NCBI RefSeq assembly: GCF_031755915.1
Contig: NC_083387.1
Span: forward strand, 4,678,501-4,742,500
Length of the DNA: 64,000 nt
Direction: 5' to 3'
Source: Ziziphus jujuba
Taxonomy: Eukaryota; Streptophyta; Magnoliopsida; Rosales; Rhamnaceae
Shown here: piece by piece, positions 23,991-38,300 of the stretch
Position numbering within the stretch: position 1 is the stretch's first letter
How the letters are laid out: each line of letters begins with the position of its first letter
Position numbers and translations under genes: made by a program
Notes under the pieces: model-generated
What the model saw: the letters and a program-made list of their open reading frames with translations, nothing else
The model's database searches: none
What the model was told of the DNA's origin: nothing

Positions 23991-26070
23991 ACCTGATAAC
24001 TAATTAAGTTCTCTATATTCTTCTTCTTCTTCTTCTTCTTCTTTTGCTTCTCTCAATCTAGAAGAAATTTTGTTCCCTTAGCTATATCTTGATCATCATC
24101 CAAATCCATAAAACTATATATATATATATATATCAATGAGATAATAGTTAGGAATATACATGATGTATTAATGTGACCCATCTCTTAAAAGATGTATACT
24201 TTTTTTTCATATATATTTAGAAAAAATTATATGTACTATATATTAAAAAGACAAGTTCCATACTAATAAATTAATCTTATACACAAATCATGTTTATAGT
24301 GAAGTTCTTATCAATGCTATATAATAAGGTTTATATGATATTATGTTATAATATGTGAAAATAGGCCATCCTGAACTTGATGATGCAATTGACATGCGAC
24401 ATGCTCTAGAAGTTCAAACATCTATTTCGAATTCAGACAAACATAAGCCGCTGAAAACGCTCTTGCTTGATGATTGAGAAACATAAATAGCAAAGCTTCA
24501 TTTTCAAGAGTATTTCCAAAATCCTTTTTTCTTCTCTTTTCGTTTCTAATTAAAATTTTATTAATAGCTGTTATTAATAAACTTTGTTTTGATTGTGTAT
24601 TTTATTAGTATTTTGTAGTTTGAACAGGAAGCACTTGTTCAAAGTCCAGCCCCTTAATATAAGGGAAGGCACATATAATATCTTGTAGTGAAAACAGAAA
24701 GGGCTTGACAATGAGGTTGTCACCTCTAAAAGGGTTAAAAAGAAGAGTCTGAGAGAGATGGGTTTTGTTTAATTACTGATTAGTTTGTGAAAAATATATT
24801 TATTGGTAATGAGAGGTTGGTTTTCAATGACTTTTGGAATGGTTTGATTAAGCTTTAAAACTAAGAAAGGCATATTTGTCACAGGTGGAGACAATCTGGG
24901 AGGACCTAACATATGCAGTCAGGTAGAAGTTAACCTCAAGTTGAAGATTATTGACCAAGCTTTAACCTTTACTATTAATGATGTGGAAATGCATGTGGTC
25001 CTGTTGTAGTATATGTATAGGATATTTGTCATGGTTTGTTTGATACTGAATATACTATATATAACTTCTCTTTTTGAATTCCTTTACTTCTTGACCCTTT
25101 AGACTTAACATTAATTGTAAGCCCTATAACTTTCTCTTCTTAGTCTTCTCATTTCCCTTCTAACACACGTTGCATGCATTTGCAACCTATTATTAACCTA
25201 AAACCAGGTATAATGAGTACAATACAAATAAGTTATTTACATAAAATAGATTGGGATCTTCTTTTCTTTATTTTATTTATTTATTTATTTTTCATCTTTT
25301 TCAACCAGTAATATGATATCATTTTATTTTAAAATATATAAAATAAACAAAGTGAAAAAAAAAGTAACTGTTTAAAATAAATTGGATTTTATCGATAGTT
25401 AAATAGGAATATCGACAGAAAAATCCTATCTACATAATTATAAAAAAAAAAGAAAAAAAAAAAAGAGCGAATATTTGCTCTTCAAGCTTTACTACCATTT
25501 TTTACTACTTTGAAGTTTTGGATCCACCTTTGTTAGTACGCTTCAAAAATTGCTAGTATAATCCTTATAGTTAAATAAAATAATTACTGTTTTTTCAAAT
25601 AATAATTTGGAGTTTAAATTTTCACATGTCAATAATCAAAATCAATGCTATGTTTTTTTTCTGATCTAAGTAATTAATTTGTGAGCAGTACTTTAATTTC
25701 TATGCAATGTAGAATTTTAGATAGGTAGCTAGTGGAGTATATACTCCATAAAATCCATTTCCAAACTCCAAGGTAAAAAGGAATTAATTTGAAATTTTTT
25801 TGTATATTCACATTTAAAATTCTAAAGGAGCAAATTTCTAATCCTGTGAAGTACAAACTCCAAAAATATAGTTTTATTTATGATCTATATGTGGCATCCA
25901 TGTCAAAGTTCTTGGAAGTTCGCACTCATGAGAGTATAAACTACTTTTGCAGTCTAAAGAATTTGTATGAGCATGCATTGATTAAAAAACTCCAATTTGA
26001 TGACTTTGCTAGTGGTTCATTTTTTAGTTTTTTAATTTTTTTTAACCTTTTACACTCTAAAAAAAAATGT

Positions 26071-26086
26071 TACCGCACGTGCGGTA
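26071..26086. promoter_or_regulatory. G-box palindrome, copy B
   Basis: Identical to the palindrome at 5221-5236. Confidence 0.45.
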
Positions 26087-27438
26087 CAAAATAGATAGCA
26101 TGATCGAAACTTCCTCGGGTCGAGGATTAAAGGTTGGATTGGCTTTATGAAGTAGTGCCAAACCCAAAAAGGGGTTCCTATAGGTTTGCCTCTTGCTTCA
26201 ATTTCCACGAGCACATATTATAATTGCTGAAATGTGACTTGTAGTTTTCAAGATATCAATCTCCTCTACGTACCTTTCTTTAGATGCTATGACACCTAAA
26301 ACTGGCATATATGTAAATGTATTATATAGCTGTAACAGCGTGTTTTCGCTTAGACTTGCTTCTTTAAGGTTGCATATGGTAACTAAACTTAATGCATGGT
26401 TGGCTTGTTCATTAATTATTAACATTAGTTTCTTTGTTATTTTTTAAACTAAATATAGAAAATGCCATATGACATTGTAGGCTAGGTGTATAGCCATATT
26501 GTAACTGAATTAATTAAAATTGAAATCTAATAACCTCCTATCTATAATAATATAGAGCTTAATGCTGATAAAAACCTGAATATATGTATAACAGATTCAA
26601 AGAGGACATGATTTGTAGAGAATTCAAAAGTTTCAGAGGAAGGCCAGAATCATGAAGGAAAACCAATTATCATCTTTTAATTAAGGTGATCATTCACCAA
26701 GAAGCATCTAAAATAATGCACTAAGTACTATATTAATTTCTCAAGTTTGATCAATGATGTTTTTTTTACCAGTCTTTCTTCAAATAACCAAAGCTTTAAG
26801 CAAGCGCACTTGCTGATCATTCTGTAACTCTATCTTAATTTACCCTGATGCATAAATATATATAATTTGTTCATTTTTCAGGGTCTTATGAATTCTGAGC
26901 AAGGGATTCCACATTCTCCATCAAGACCACATGCAATAATTCTAAAAGTGAAACAAATAAATACTTTTTTGTTGAAACAGCTGGAGAAACCACCTGATAA
27001 TTAGTACAGCAATCAGCGGATGGAATTTGAATATATATATATAATTATATTGAGAGAGAAAGAGAGAGAGAGAGAGAGAAGGAGAGAGGTTTACCTTAAT
27101 CGGCCAGATTTTCCATCAGAGCAGAGGTTTCCATATAAAAATATTACATAGAATCCTAGTTTAGGCAAAAATAACTAAGAAGAAGGACATTAACTTAAAA
27201 AAGTACATTAATATCTGGCAGTTCAATTAATCTGCCTTTCTCAAGCTGCAGCATATATAGCACTGAGAATGAAATCATCTTCCATCAATAACTAATTGTA
27301 ACAATCATATAAGCATTAATTCCTTTTCTAGCTTAATTATAAGAGAATAACAAAAAAAAAAAAAAAAGTTCATGTTTCATAGTATGCAGTAGTAATTTGG
27401 GATTGGCAAAATCTAGTCCACTACTACTCCCTAACTCC

Positions 27439-28274
27439 TCAGGAATATTGCTGAGTGTAGTTGAAAGGCCCTGAATGAAGATCGTTGGAATCATGAAAAC
27501 CACCCCATTGCCTGTTGATTGTTTGAGCGTCTAATGAAGACCAAAAGTGATCAGAAGCCTCATCAAATCTGCCATATGAGACATTTTCATCCGGAACTAC
27601 TGAACTTTCACAACTCCCAACAAGGTTATGAGGATCCATCAATTTATTGCTTTCCAAATATGGCATCATTGAAGCAACATTTGTGAGGTTTGGGCTAAAT
27701 TGGGGCACCAAGTTTGAATTTTCTTGTTGAAACCAATTCTGTGCATGTTCTTGGTGAGAAAGTCTTCCATTGAACTTCTGATTCCAGTTTGCATTGTCAG
27801 GGCCATTGATAAAGCTTCCATTGTTGGCTGATTGCTCTTTGATGGAAGCTAGCTGTGCTTGTAAACTAATCACCTGTACACAATCCACACCCAAATCAGA
27901 ATATAATTTAAATCATGAAATTTGATCATATGGGTTTTCCATAATCATGTAATTGTAAAACTCGACAAAAGGTCAAAGGGTATAAAAACCTGCTGTTGGA
28001 GAGCAAAAATATGTGAGACACAGCCATATATAGGGTCTTTAAGCCTGGCTTGAGCTTCATATGAGATGGTAATGGCGGCTCCACAACGATCGCTGACAGG
28101 AAGATGGGCAAGCAACTTTGATACGTTGCTTGCACCAAAAACCTTGTGAATTGCAGCAAAGTTCGAAGCACCCTGCTCATGGCAGAAATAAGGTGCAAAA
28201 ACACAACCTTTAACGCATTTTCTCCTCAAGAACTTGCAGGCTCCACAAGGAGAACCACAACCAGAACCTGTCAT
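27439..28274 (-). CDS. LBD: LOB-domain (LBD) transcription factor, class I, copy B
   Basis: Exons 27990-28274 and 27439-27873 encode the same 239 residues as the gene at 6589-7424. Intron, upstream in-frame ATG (28340) and flanks also appear unchanged, including the promoter and the distal GAGACA and ACGTG blocks. Nothing suggests that it is broken, so if the duplication is real it should add a full extra dose of the gene. At this identity, short RNA reads could not be assigned to one copy or the other. Confidence 0.93.
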
Positions 28275-28348
28275 CTTGATCGGTCTTTTTAGGATGTTTT
28301 GGTGGTTTTTTCGCTTTATCTTAGCTTTCTTGCCCAGCATCGTCCTCC

Positions 28349-28450
28349 GTTTATAAAGACTAGAGAAAGAATGGTACAGATCATATTATAATGAATACTT
28401 AATTATATAAGGTTCCCTCAGTGGCATACAGACTTCATTATTTTAACATT
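28349..28450 (-). promoter_or_regulatory. Promoter/5' leader of LBD copy B
   Basis: Exact duplicate of 7499-7600, with the TATATAA-type box at about 28403-28410. Confidence 0.55.
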
Positions 28451-31400
28451 TTGAATTACTAATCTACAACTCCTTACAGACTAAAGTTTCATACATGACT
28501 GTTCAGATGAGATTCCTTGAACTATCAAAGAGCTATCACAGTCCAAACCCATTTTCATTTGCTTTGTATTGGATTGAGAAAAAGGGTATATTATGATGAT
28601 TAATATTATTAATTATTATCTCCTTGCGTATGTTTGGTTGAGGCATGGGAATTAGCAAACTCCAATCTTCTGCAGAGCCAAAAGTATTAAGGGTTCAGCT
28701 TTTTTCCCTTAGTTTTAATTTCTTTAATACTTATTATTTGACAGAATACATATAAATATGTAGAATTTGGACAGGTAACATATTTCTGAAACGCTGATTG
28801 ATCAGCATAAATGATTACATACATATAAGCAAACAGCTGGCGTGCAATATGTATAGGTGGGATCATTGAACAATATTGATAAGAACGGGCTTATGTGATT
28901 CTTGACCGCGTAGATGACTCTAAAGGCCTGACCAATTCCCTTTTTTTTCTTTTTTTTTTTTCTTTTTCCCCCCCATCATAAAAGCCTGACCAAGAAAGAA
29001 ATTAAAATTCAGACTACCAATTTAAACAAATTTTTTTACAAACACTTCTCATTCTTGTTTTCACATGCTTTTACAGTACTTTTAACTGTATTTACATATA
29101 AAATGTCTCCATTAATTTAATACTTGCCCCATATTATTAGTTAATTAATATTTCCATTGCAGTTTTAATCTATGAACTTTGAACTTGGCTAATATTTAAT
29201 TATATTCTTGGTGGGACCCAAAAATCAAATGGAAGAATAGTCAAATTGAATAAGTTAACATGTCACACTCAAAGATCAAACCAAAAACATTAATAGTGGT
29301 TAATTCCTCATCCCAAGTAAAAAATTAGGAAATTATAGCTTCAGAAGACAGTAAAATATATTTCATATTAGTTAGGAAACCTGACCCCAGTCGTACTATA
29401 TATCCTATCTTCCTAATCTCCTTAGTGGGTTTGATACTTTAGTTAACTATGCTATGCAATAGTTAGCTAAGAATATCCAAGCAGATGTCTTTCTAATATT
29501 CAAACTTTGTCACTGATATATGTGGCAAAGCAAGTGAAATATCAAATATATTGCTGGTCCAGAATCCTAATGTCCTTGTCACCCAGTACTCCATGGACAT
29601 CACCATTCTAAGTTCTAAGCAGGCAATTGAGCAAAAACTATTTGTAAGCAATTTCTTTTACCAAAATTGGCACAGGAATTTTTTTTTTTTTTTTTTTTGG
29701 TGTGTGTGTGTGTGTAAATTTGTAAGCCAACTAAAAAATTTTTAAAAGCCATTTTAAGAGTACTCTCCAATTAATTGAACTGACTCTGACAGAGATTTAT
29801 ATTTTAGACTGCAAATTTTCCAATGAAAGACCCATAATGGTCCATTAAGGAAGAAAATGTTAACTGCTACCAAAATATACATGTGGAGGAACCAAAATTA
29901 CCAAAAACTTGAGATAGAAATGAAGAATATTCAGAATAAATAATAAAGGAACAGATAGTGACACTGGAATACAGCACGTTTCTTGTAGTTGAAGAGAGAC
30001 AGAGAGGAAAAAAAGAGGTGACTTCTTCTTCTAGTCTTTGATTTGTTTGTCTTGCAGTTGATGGCTTGGAGTAACTCAGCAGTATTATCATTTAATTTAA
30101 TATTTAAATCAATTATTAAATATTAAAACAGAGGCACCGAAATTTAGACCCTGCCAAATTGCGCTTTGATCATGCTTCAAACCTCTACCTCTAATAGAAA
30201 CTCAAACCAATAATTTTTGCCTTAATTTTATCTTCTTAGTTCTTCTTCTGTCAACTGGTGTTAGAGACAAATAAGCTAGCAAGTCCACTTCAACTCTAAG
30301 CCAATGTATAGCATAGACTAGATATACGTGACTAAATCTTAACCACTAAGCAGCCTATGACTTGGTGGAAAGCCACTAACATTGATAAAATATTTTTATT
30401 TTTACGAAATTAGTCCAATCCCATCACAAATATAGACCAATTGGTCCAAAATTTTCAAAACCATTGTGTCAACTGCATCTCCTTTTTGTTTTCTTTAAAA
30501 AAAAGGGGGAAAAAAAAAGGTTCATTATACTCAGTTTCTTCCAATCAAAACAGAGACCAATTGCAACAACAAATTTAAAGGATGGTAGCCTCTTGTAATT
30601 TGGAGGCAATAAAGAGCTAATTTGAGGTAGATTTTGTGAGTGACATTAAGCATGTTGGCAGTTATGAATTAATGTGGCATGCATATATATATATATATAT
30701 ATATATAATAGAGAAAAGCCTCTAACATGTGTACTTGTTGGCCACTTGAGCATGTAAATGGAAGAATGATCTTGTGGAGACAAGAAGGTATGTTAACTAA
30801 AGGAGAGGTTACTAAAATAATAATCTACTTTAGACAATAATTATGTTGCGGTTCAACTAATCTTTTATTAGAAACCGATCTGTATAAACTTTATTTAAAA
30901 TTTTTTTTTAGTTTTTTAAAAAATATAGTCAGGACTCTCTTAGCTAAGAACCCTTTTTATTTTTTATTTTATTTTATTTTATTTTTTACATTTTTCAAAG
31001 ATACCCTTTTTCGCTTAATTGGGAGTGAATTAAGGTGGAAAAGGAAAAAGAAACAGAAACCATATTAATCTTTTTATCTTCCGATTAATGATTTCTCTGT
31101 TTTTAGTTTAGTTCCTTTATGATGTGATCACTTTTCTGTATTTTAGTTTTCTCATTTTGCTTCATACTTGTGCCTAAATTGATGTTTGGAGATCTCAAAA
31201 TTAGACTATGGCTTTTTTTTTTTATTGGACATATGGTAAATTGGGAAAAGGGGACTTTTTTAGTTGTAAGTCTGGTTGAATTAAAAATATGGAATTAACA
31301 TTAGTGGTCATTATCATATAAGTTGTTTCCACAAAGTAGGATAATGTTTCTCTTGGATTGACAATTATTGACACTAAAAAATAATTGTAAGAAGAAAAGT

Positions 31401-33393
31401 TATGTAGCAATATTTGTTATGTGAAAGGAAAACGAAGCATGACTTATAAGCATGAGGATACTTTTCCCGTACAATGCGTTTTGACAAAACCTTGAAAACT
31501 GGGTTGTAAGAGGATTCCCCATACCTAAAGAAGACAATATCGAACATGGATGATCTGGGCTGTTACAGATTTTCTCACTAAATGCATACACTTGACCGCA
31601 TAATTTATATAATGTTTTAAGACTAAAAATCTCCCCAGCATAGATCTGGCTCTTGAATTATATTTAAGTTGATCATGGTAATATGGCCAATGTTACTTTC
31701 CTTTTAAAATGTATAGCTTCGGCCACTGCAAAGGAAGTCATGGATTATAAAATGACTGCTAAATTTATTGGTTTAGTTTGGGATGTATATTAAATCAATA
31801 AAATGTGCTAACTGAATCAAATCAGACAAGCTCCACCCTGTTCATCTGGTCCAAAATGTTAGAAACTTAATTAAGACGTTGCCTTTTTGTGTGTCTTTAG
31901 TTCATATAAGATGCCCCACTGCCAATTGGGGGTCAGCATATATACATGACAACAATGTTGCTACTTGCTAGCTAGGCAAGTTCTTGGAGCACTGTAAAAT
32001 AGCTCAATAATGTTAAAAAATAAAAATAAAAAAACACTGCATTTATTAGTTTGAATTGCAATGCAAAATAATGAAAGGAAAAATTCTATGTGCTTTGTGT
32101 TTTGTGCTTGGATCCTAACTTTTTGTTTACATAATTGTTGGATGCTGAAATGTTTTGCAACAAAAAGAATGGTAACAAAGAGAGTACAACCATTTCCATC
32201 TTTCTCAGCAACGATGTCAGGGCTCAACATCTCACACAATTTATATTGAACCATTCAAATCAAATTAAAAGCTTTCACTCTCTAATAATGTACTTTTCTA
32301 CAAGTGTCTTTGTAGCATTTGAAGAGTCATTAATTGAGTACATTCTTGGTATAATTTATTAACCAAACTAAACCGAATTCCACCCACAAAAATTAAAAAT
32401 AAATAAGTAAATAAATGAAGAAAACGATGAAATAGGGGTCTTTCTTTCAAGTTGGGTCACGTCAGAGTCACACTGGTGGACAAAGCCACGCCCTTTATAT
32501 GTCATTTGCGATTGATTGATTGCAAAGAAACTAACAATAGATAGTTAGTCTTCTGATGAACTATTTCAGCAAAAAAAAAAAAAATAGTCTTCTAATTAAC
32601 TATTTCAAAATGGTTTTACATGCTGTTGTTTTAGTTACTGTATCAATCATCCATGTCATTGAACAGGACTTTTTTGAGAAAAAAAAAATAATTAAAGGAT
32701 CTAGATGTTCAAAAACATATATGTATCCATATGACCAGTCAAGCAGACACCCAGAGTGCATATGGGGCCAGTGCACGTGTGTGGATGATTGTTTTTATAG
32801 TTTAATTTTATAGTTACAATATGTTTTCTTAGACTAGATGATCTATAGGATAACATAGTTTTGTTTTATATTAAACATTGTTTTGTAATTTCAATCCTAA
32901 ATTATTTCAAAGTTGAAACAGAATAATAATAGCTAAGGATGATGTTATAAAAACTATAAATATAAAAGATTAAACATTGTTATATAGGCAATTTTATAAT
33001 TTATAAAAGAAATCAAAACAAGCACAGAATCTTAGAATACAAAGATCGAAAAGGCATAATTTACCCCAAAAATAAAAATAAAAAAATAAAAAAAGATAGG
33101 AAAACAATATGGAGTGGATACAAGCATTTGGAGTAATATATGCAATATTTTTTCTGGGGGGTCAAATTACATGTAGTCTAGAAGTTGAAGCAACTTCAAT
33201 TCTGTCCTAATGACGACATTATAAGATCACAATGAAAATGATAAATAGGTTGATGATTGAACAATCATATGTAAGCATAAAGTTCCATTGTCAAAACTAA
33301 ATAGGAATCAATGTTGCTCTAGACTTTGTTTTCCAAGAAAATCTTTATATAAAAGTTTTTGATGTAGTTTGAATAGCAGGCAATTGTTCAAAC
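28451..33393. other. Noncoding upstream region of LBD copy B
   Basis: Duplicate of 7601-12543. It holds the GAGACA block (30721-30795, core 30777-30782), a TA repeat near 30684-30706 and the ACGTG block (32730-32790). No gene is supported. Confidence 0.65.
32730..32790. promoter_or_regulatory. Conserved ACGTG noncoding block, U2' copy
   Basis: Identical to 11880-11940. Here it is separated from any U2-type LBD gene, because the second period is cut off at 33393. Confidence 0.45.
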
Positions 33394-35352
33394 CCAGAAA
33401 ACACGAGGACTCATTTTATGTCAAACTAATGACAAACAAAAATGAAGATGATCAGGTTGTCATTTCAAGAGGGTTTAGTAGAGAAAATTAGAGATGTGAG
33501 TTTTTGTTTTTGTTGATGAAGAAGAGTGGTGGACAGATAATTAGTTTCTATTTGCAAGTTTGTAAACTCTACTTGTCCTTTACTATATAGCTAAGGAACC
33601 TAGTCAAAAGTATAGACAACCTAAAAATAGTTTCAGACAGCCTTATTAGGGAAAAACACCAAAAAAAAAAAAAAAAAAAAAGGGCGAATAAAAACAAACC
33701 GCGTTTTTTGAATTATAAGTTTATTTTGATGGAGCTCAACATGAATAATAGTGAAACATGTAATAAAATAAACTTTACATTTGTGTAAGTTAGTGTTAAT
33801 TAACATGAAGTTCTTTTCCTTGTCGTTAGACCCTTTTGAAGAAATTTAAGACCCGCCTGTACTACTTTTCTTCCATCAAAAAAGAAGTTTGTAAAATCAG
33901 ACATTGATGTTGTTGTTGTGATAGGTTGGCTTTCATTCAAAGGGGAATTCTTCAAGAGACAGTTTTGCAGTTTATAAGATTTTTAATTAATTCATTAATA
34001 ATTTAATAAGAAGCAGGTGCATTTGAGTTTGATAATGTCACTTTTTTATATTATTTTATTCAACCCTTTAAGTATGCCTAACAATTACACCCATTTTATA
34101 AGTTTTTTTTAGCTCTCTCTTATCTCCTGTGGCGTGTGCAATCTATTATCAAATTAGATTTACTTTTACTACCAAACAATAAATGAACATAGAATCAAAG
34201 ATAACTGGTTTCAACTCCCAAAGAAGAAAAATAAAAAAACAACAAAACAAAAAAAAAATAAAAAAAAATAAAATAAAATAAATAACGCTGAAGTGTTCGT
34301 CGTGCTTCCAACAAGTATCCAAGGTTGGGCCAGGACGACATGCAATTCCAATCCATTCACTCTATTTCTAGGCCACCATCTAAAAAAAGCCCAAGTGGGT
34401 GAAAAAGGAACGAATTTGACCTAAAAGTGCAAGCAACTCTTTATAGAATTTCACAAAAAGAAAAACTCTATATTCAATTTTGTAGGGGTTAAAAAAAAAA
34501 AAAAAAGGGGGAGGAAACCTATCAAATGCTAATCGCAGATGATTTTAAGCAATGTAATTAATTAGGTTTTTGCATGTTTACAATCCAAAGAGCTTTAATC
34601 CACGTTTTCTGCCCCGCTAAAAATAAAATAAAATAAAACTCTAGCTTTTTCAGTTTTTTTCTGAGAAAATAAATGGTGTAAACTTATTATGCAAATGGCA
34701 ATAATTGGCCGGGCAGGGGACCAAAACATCCACTGTAGTGGGTAACACAAGAAATCTTTAAATAAAAATAAAAGTAAAAAGATGGTAATGCTCATTAGAG
34801 ATTAAAAACTAGATGAAACTTTGTCTTTTATGAGTAGTTTCCTACTTAGCCTTGGATGCTAATCATGCTATCCTATTTCTAGACTCAACTAGGTTAGGCA
34901 ATTAGTATGACCAATATTGCTATCAGTCTAATAAATTTCCCTAAACAAAGGTCGGTGGTGAATGGTGGGGCACCCCGATTATTACCTCAACCAAATTGCT
35001 TATCCAATTTCTTTTGCTGCCCAAAATGCTCATCCTTTTCAGTTTAAAATTTTTACCCTTTTTTTTTTTTTTTTCCTTATGTTTTTTTTTTTAAACCTCC
35101 AACTCTTTTTGGGTCTGTACCCGATGGACCATCCATCGAATTTGGATTTGCAGCAGAAACTACAGCTCCATGATCATTTCCACACATGAAACGGGTTCTA
35201 AAGAGAATCCCTCAGTTCCACTGTCTAACTGCTGTATGGATTCTGAATTCATCAATTGTCCAAGAAATTTGTCACAATGAATGGGAAAAATTGATATATA
35301 ATTTTTATTAATAATTTTACAAAATTGTCATAGCATTTAGATTTCATTTATC
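33394..35352. other. Noncoding right flank of the array, diverged unit-like DNA
   Basis: No coding sequence is supported. By eye, 33394-33570 resembles 3790-3960 (shared GAGGTTGTCA/CAGGTTGTCA, AGAGGGTTTAG/AAAAGGGTTAA and TGATTAGTTT/TAATTAGTTT words) and 34050-34160 resembles 4230-4350. This looks like a strongly diverged piece of the same ancestral unit, without an LBD gene. A-rich tracts lie at 33661-33680, 34245-34280 and 34492-34506. The stretch nearest 35352 should be the 3' UTR and terminator region of the lipase gene. Confidence 0.55.
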
Positions 35353-38300
35353 TCAAAAAATAGATTCATCATTGGACCCAGGCAAACCTTTGAGTACATC
35401 TCTCAAGGCATAATAATGGTTATCACATTTGTGGTCTGATATTAAGTTGCTTGAAAGAACAATTTTCTCAAAATGTTCACCAGGATGCCTCTTCCACAGT
35501 GTAAAAAATTCCCTCCTTTTGCCAGGCTCACCACTCTGAGGATCCAAATTCCTTTTTAGGTAATAAACAGTCCCTGGTACAAATAACTCCTCAGGCACGG
35601 TACAAGCAGTTCCTCCATTTTTAACAGCAACAGAATTGTCAGGTGCAGTTTTGGACACTGAGGGAACTCTAGGAGAAACAGTTGATTCCTTTCTTACACG
35701 TTCATCTGTTAGACACCAATACAGCATTTTTTAATGAGAGAATATTTCATTGCCAAGGATGTGTCCGAGGCATATATAAGTTTAAATTAGTGACATGAAA
35801 AAGGTGGGAACCAAATCTTTTCAACTGTAACAAGAAATAAATCTTTAAAATGAAAACCAAGAAACCCATCTTTGCAAAATGGAATCACTTGTTCATCAGA
35901 AGAGTAACCTAGAGCATTAGGTGGAGTAGGCTCATCAGGCAAGTCCATCTTGCTCCTGAACTTTGCATAGTCAGCAAGTTTTCGAGCTCCATCTTGCATC
36001 ATTGACACCACCTGCTTCGCATTTGAAACCAAATCTATGACACTTCTCCAGTCTTCCCTCTCAATTACACTCATCCTTTTAAGAATAATAAATCAAGGGT
36101 ATAGTCTGTTAAAACCTTATCAATTATCAATAAAATGCTTCAACATAAGAAATTAGTCCTCCAAACAAAATAAAAAACTCAAGAAGGATCCAAGCAACAC
36201 AAATACTAAGAAAACACATACACACACACACATAATAACACTAGCCTCCATAGGTCAATTTCTCTTTTGTTTTATTGTAAGCTCAATTTAAACTTTTTCA
36301 AAGATTTTCATTACCAATCAGTATGAAGAATTTCATTCCTCAACCTTGTAAGAGAGGCTACACTTAACCTAGGAATAATATCATCCTGCATAAAAGGAAA
36401 ATTGGAAGCAATCAGCACAACAAAGGCATAAAAACTCAACTAAATAAATAATTAAATATAGATATTCTAACCTGCATAACAACAGTAGTAACAAAATCGG
36501 AGCAGCTTTCAGCAAGTTCTCTGGAAACACAAGGTGGTGTTGCATATCCAACAGCAGATATAATGTCAGGGCTGAAACCCAGCTCCTCAAGAGACTTTTT
36601 TCGTAGCATAATTGCTAGTAAAGAAGCTGTAGCACCGCCAAGAGAATGTCCCACTAACCTTAACCTAAATCCCTGTTAATGAATTAGACTTGCCACACGT
36701 ATAACTAGAAACTCAGGTAAAGTAAGGAAGGGAAAAAGTTCCAAGTGAAACTACATCAAGCAAGAAAAAGATGAAAGTGAAATCTTCACCACCTCATATT
36801 TCTCCAAGCACTTCCTTATGGTTCCCATCTCATGATGAAGAAACCAACGAGCAGCTTCTGCTGTCCCAAAGTGGGTTGAATACCCTTCATATGTAACTTC
36901 ACCATCGCTTGAAGAAACAATGTCAGTGATAAGGTCATAGACAGTATGAGTACCACGGATCCCAAAAATCACAAGTTTCTTACGAGTATCAACCCCTATG
37001 TAATACCCAGGCCTCATTACACTGGAATTCTTGACAAATTTCAATACATTGCTTTCCCGAAGCATACTGTTCCTTGCAAGACTTGCAGCATTATCCTTAT
37101 AAGCACCTTTTGCTAACTCTGAATGGTAGATGAGGTCATGGACCTAGAATACAGAACCAACACCTAAAGGTTTGAGCATTATAATCTACTGTAATGTAAC
37201 AAAATGCAACATATAATGCATATATGTATTTATTGTATCATACAAATAATGAAAACACATATTTCCTTCAATTCCACATGCAAATATTTCCCAAGTGAAA
37301 AAGAAAGTGTAGCTATCAGCAAGTAGGTAACTACAATTGGCTCTGAAGATATCTCAACGCCATTAACATCCTCAAAAGGATTTGTAGATGCTTGACGTAG
37401 ATATAAAAGATACAAGCCAACAGTTAGATCACTCAAACTCCAATCTTGAATTCCAATCTTACTCCGCTGGATGCTAGAAATGATCTCCATAATAGATCGA
37501 CTACTAGGTGGAGGTCTATTTCCAACTTCACTTCCTGAAAATTTGAAAATTAAATCAGCCTCCATGATTACCATGCATTAATGAGGTAGAATTTTGGCAA
37601 CATCACACTCCATGAATGATATACAGAAGAAAGGATTCACATAGTATATGATGTTAAAAGAAAAATGAGCATATTACCTTCCACTCAATCAAAAGCGCAA
37701 AGAAAACCACAATATTTCCTAGAGATACTGGGTCTAAACTTAAGCAATATAGTAACTCAACTTTGCATAAATGCATCATTTTCTTTACTTTACTATGTAA
37801 AACAGACGAATTCAGTTAACAATGACAACAATTTTCTTGTAAAACAGACGAATTCAGTAAACAACAACTACAAATTTTAACCCACAGATAACCATCTTGT
37901 GCAAGCTAATATCATTGGAGAAATCATAACTGGCCATAAACAGACCTGTTGGCAGAGCCCACCTACACAATTGTAGAGCTGATTCAAGTGCTTTTGTCAG
38001 CCAATCAAGTTCCAACTTCCACTTGCTATCGCTTAAATATTCATCATCTGAAACATATTTTCTAATGCTGGAATCCTTGTCTGCCTTGTTCTCAAGTTCA
38101 GACCTTAAAGAAACTTGAGGATCATTCTTTTCCTGCTTGACTACTCTCGTTTCAACACCATCCACTTTGGACTGCTGCGAGTGAAACCGATAAAAAATAC
38201 TATAAACAAGCCTTTGATATGATGAATCCTGCCTCTTCAGTAAATTTTCCACACAATCTACAGATCGAATATAAAATGGGGAAAACAACATCAGCTAAAA

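Larger units (their letters stand above)
17926..27438. other. Noncoding DNA between LBD paralogue and LBD copy B
   Basis: No gene is supported. It comprises the upstream side of U2 (to 20850), the join to the second repeat copy at 20850/20851, and then a duplicate of the gene-free stretch 1-6588. TA repeats lie near 18133-18153, 18577-18603 and 19824-19848. A 9-bp inverted repeat AAGTACCCC/GGGGTACTT lies at 19611-19619 and 19646-19654. Frames with strings of K, F or YIYI are repeat-encoded. Confidence 0.65.
20851..33393. repeat. 20.85-kb tandem repeat, copy B
   Basis: Near-perfect second copy of 1-12543. It starts directly after the end of the U2 unit (20850). The sequence there is homologous to the U1/U2 boundary around 9984, so the copies join in head-to-tail register. 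It ends at 33393 inside the shared word TTGTTCAAAC, beyond which the DNA is unlike the continuation of copy A. The two substitutions seen are both C in copy A and T in copy B. Confidence 0.97.
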
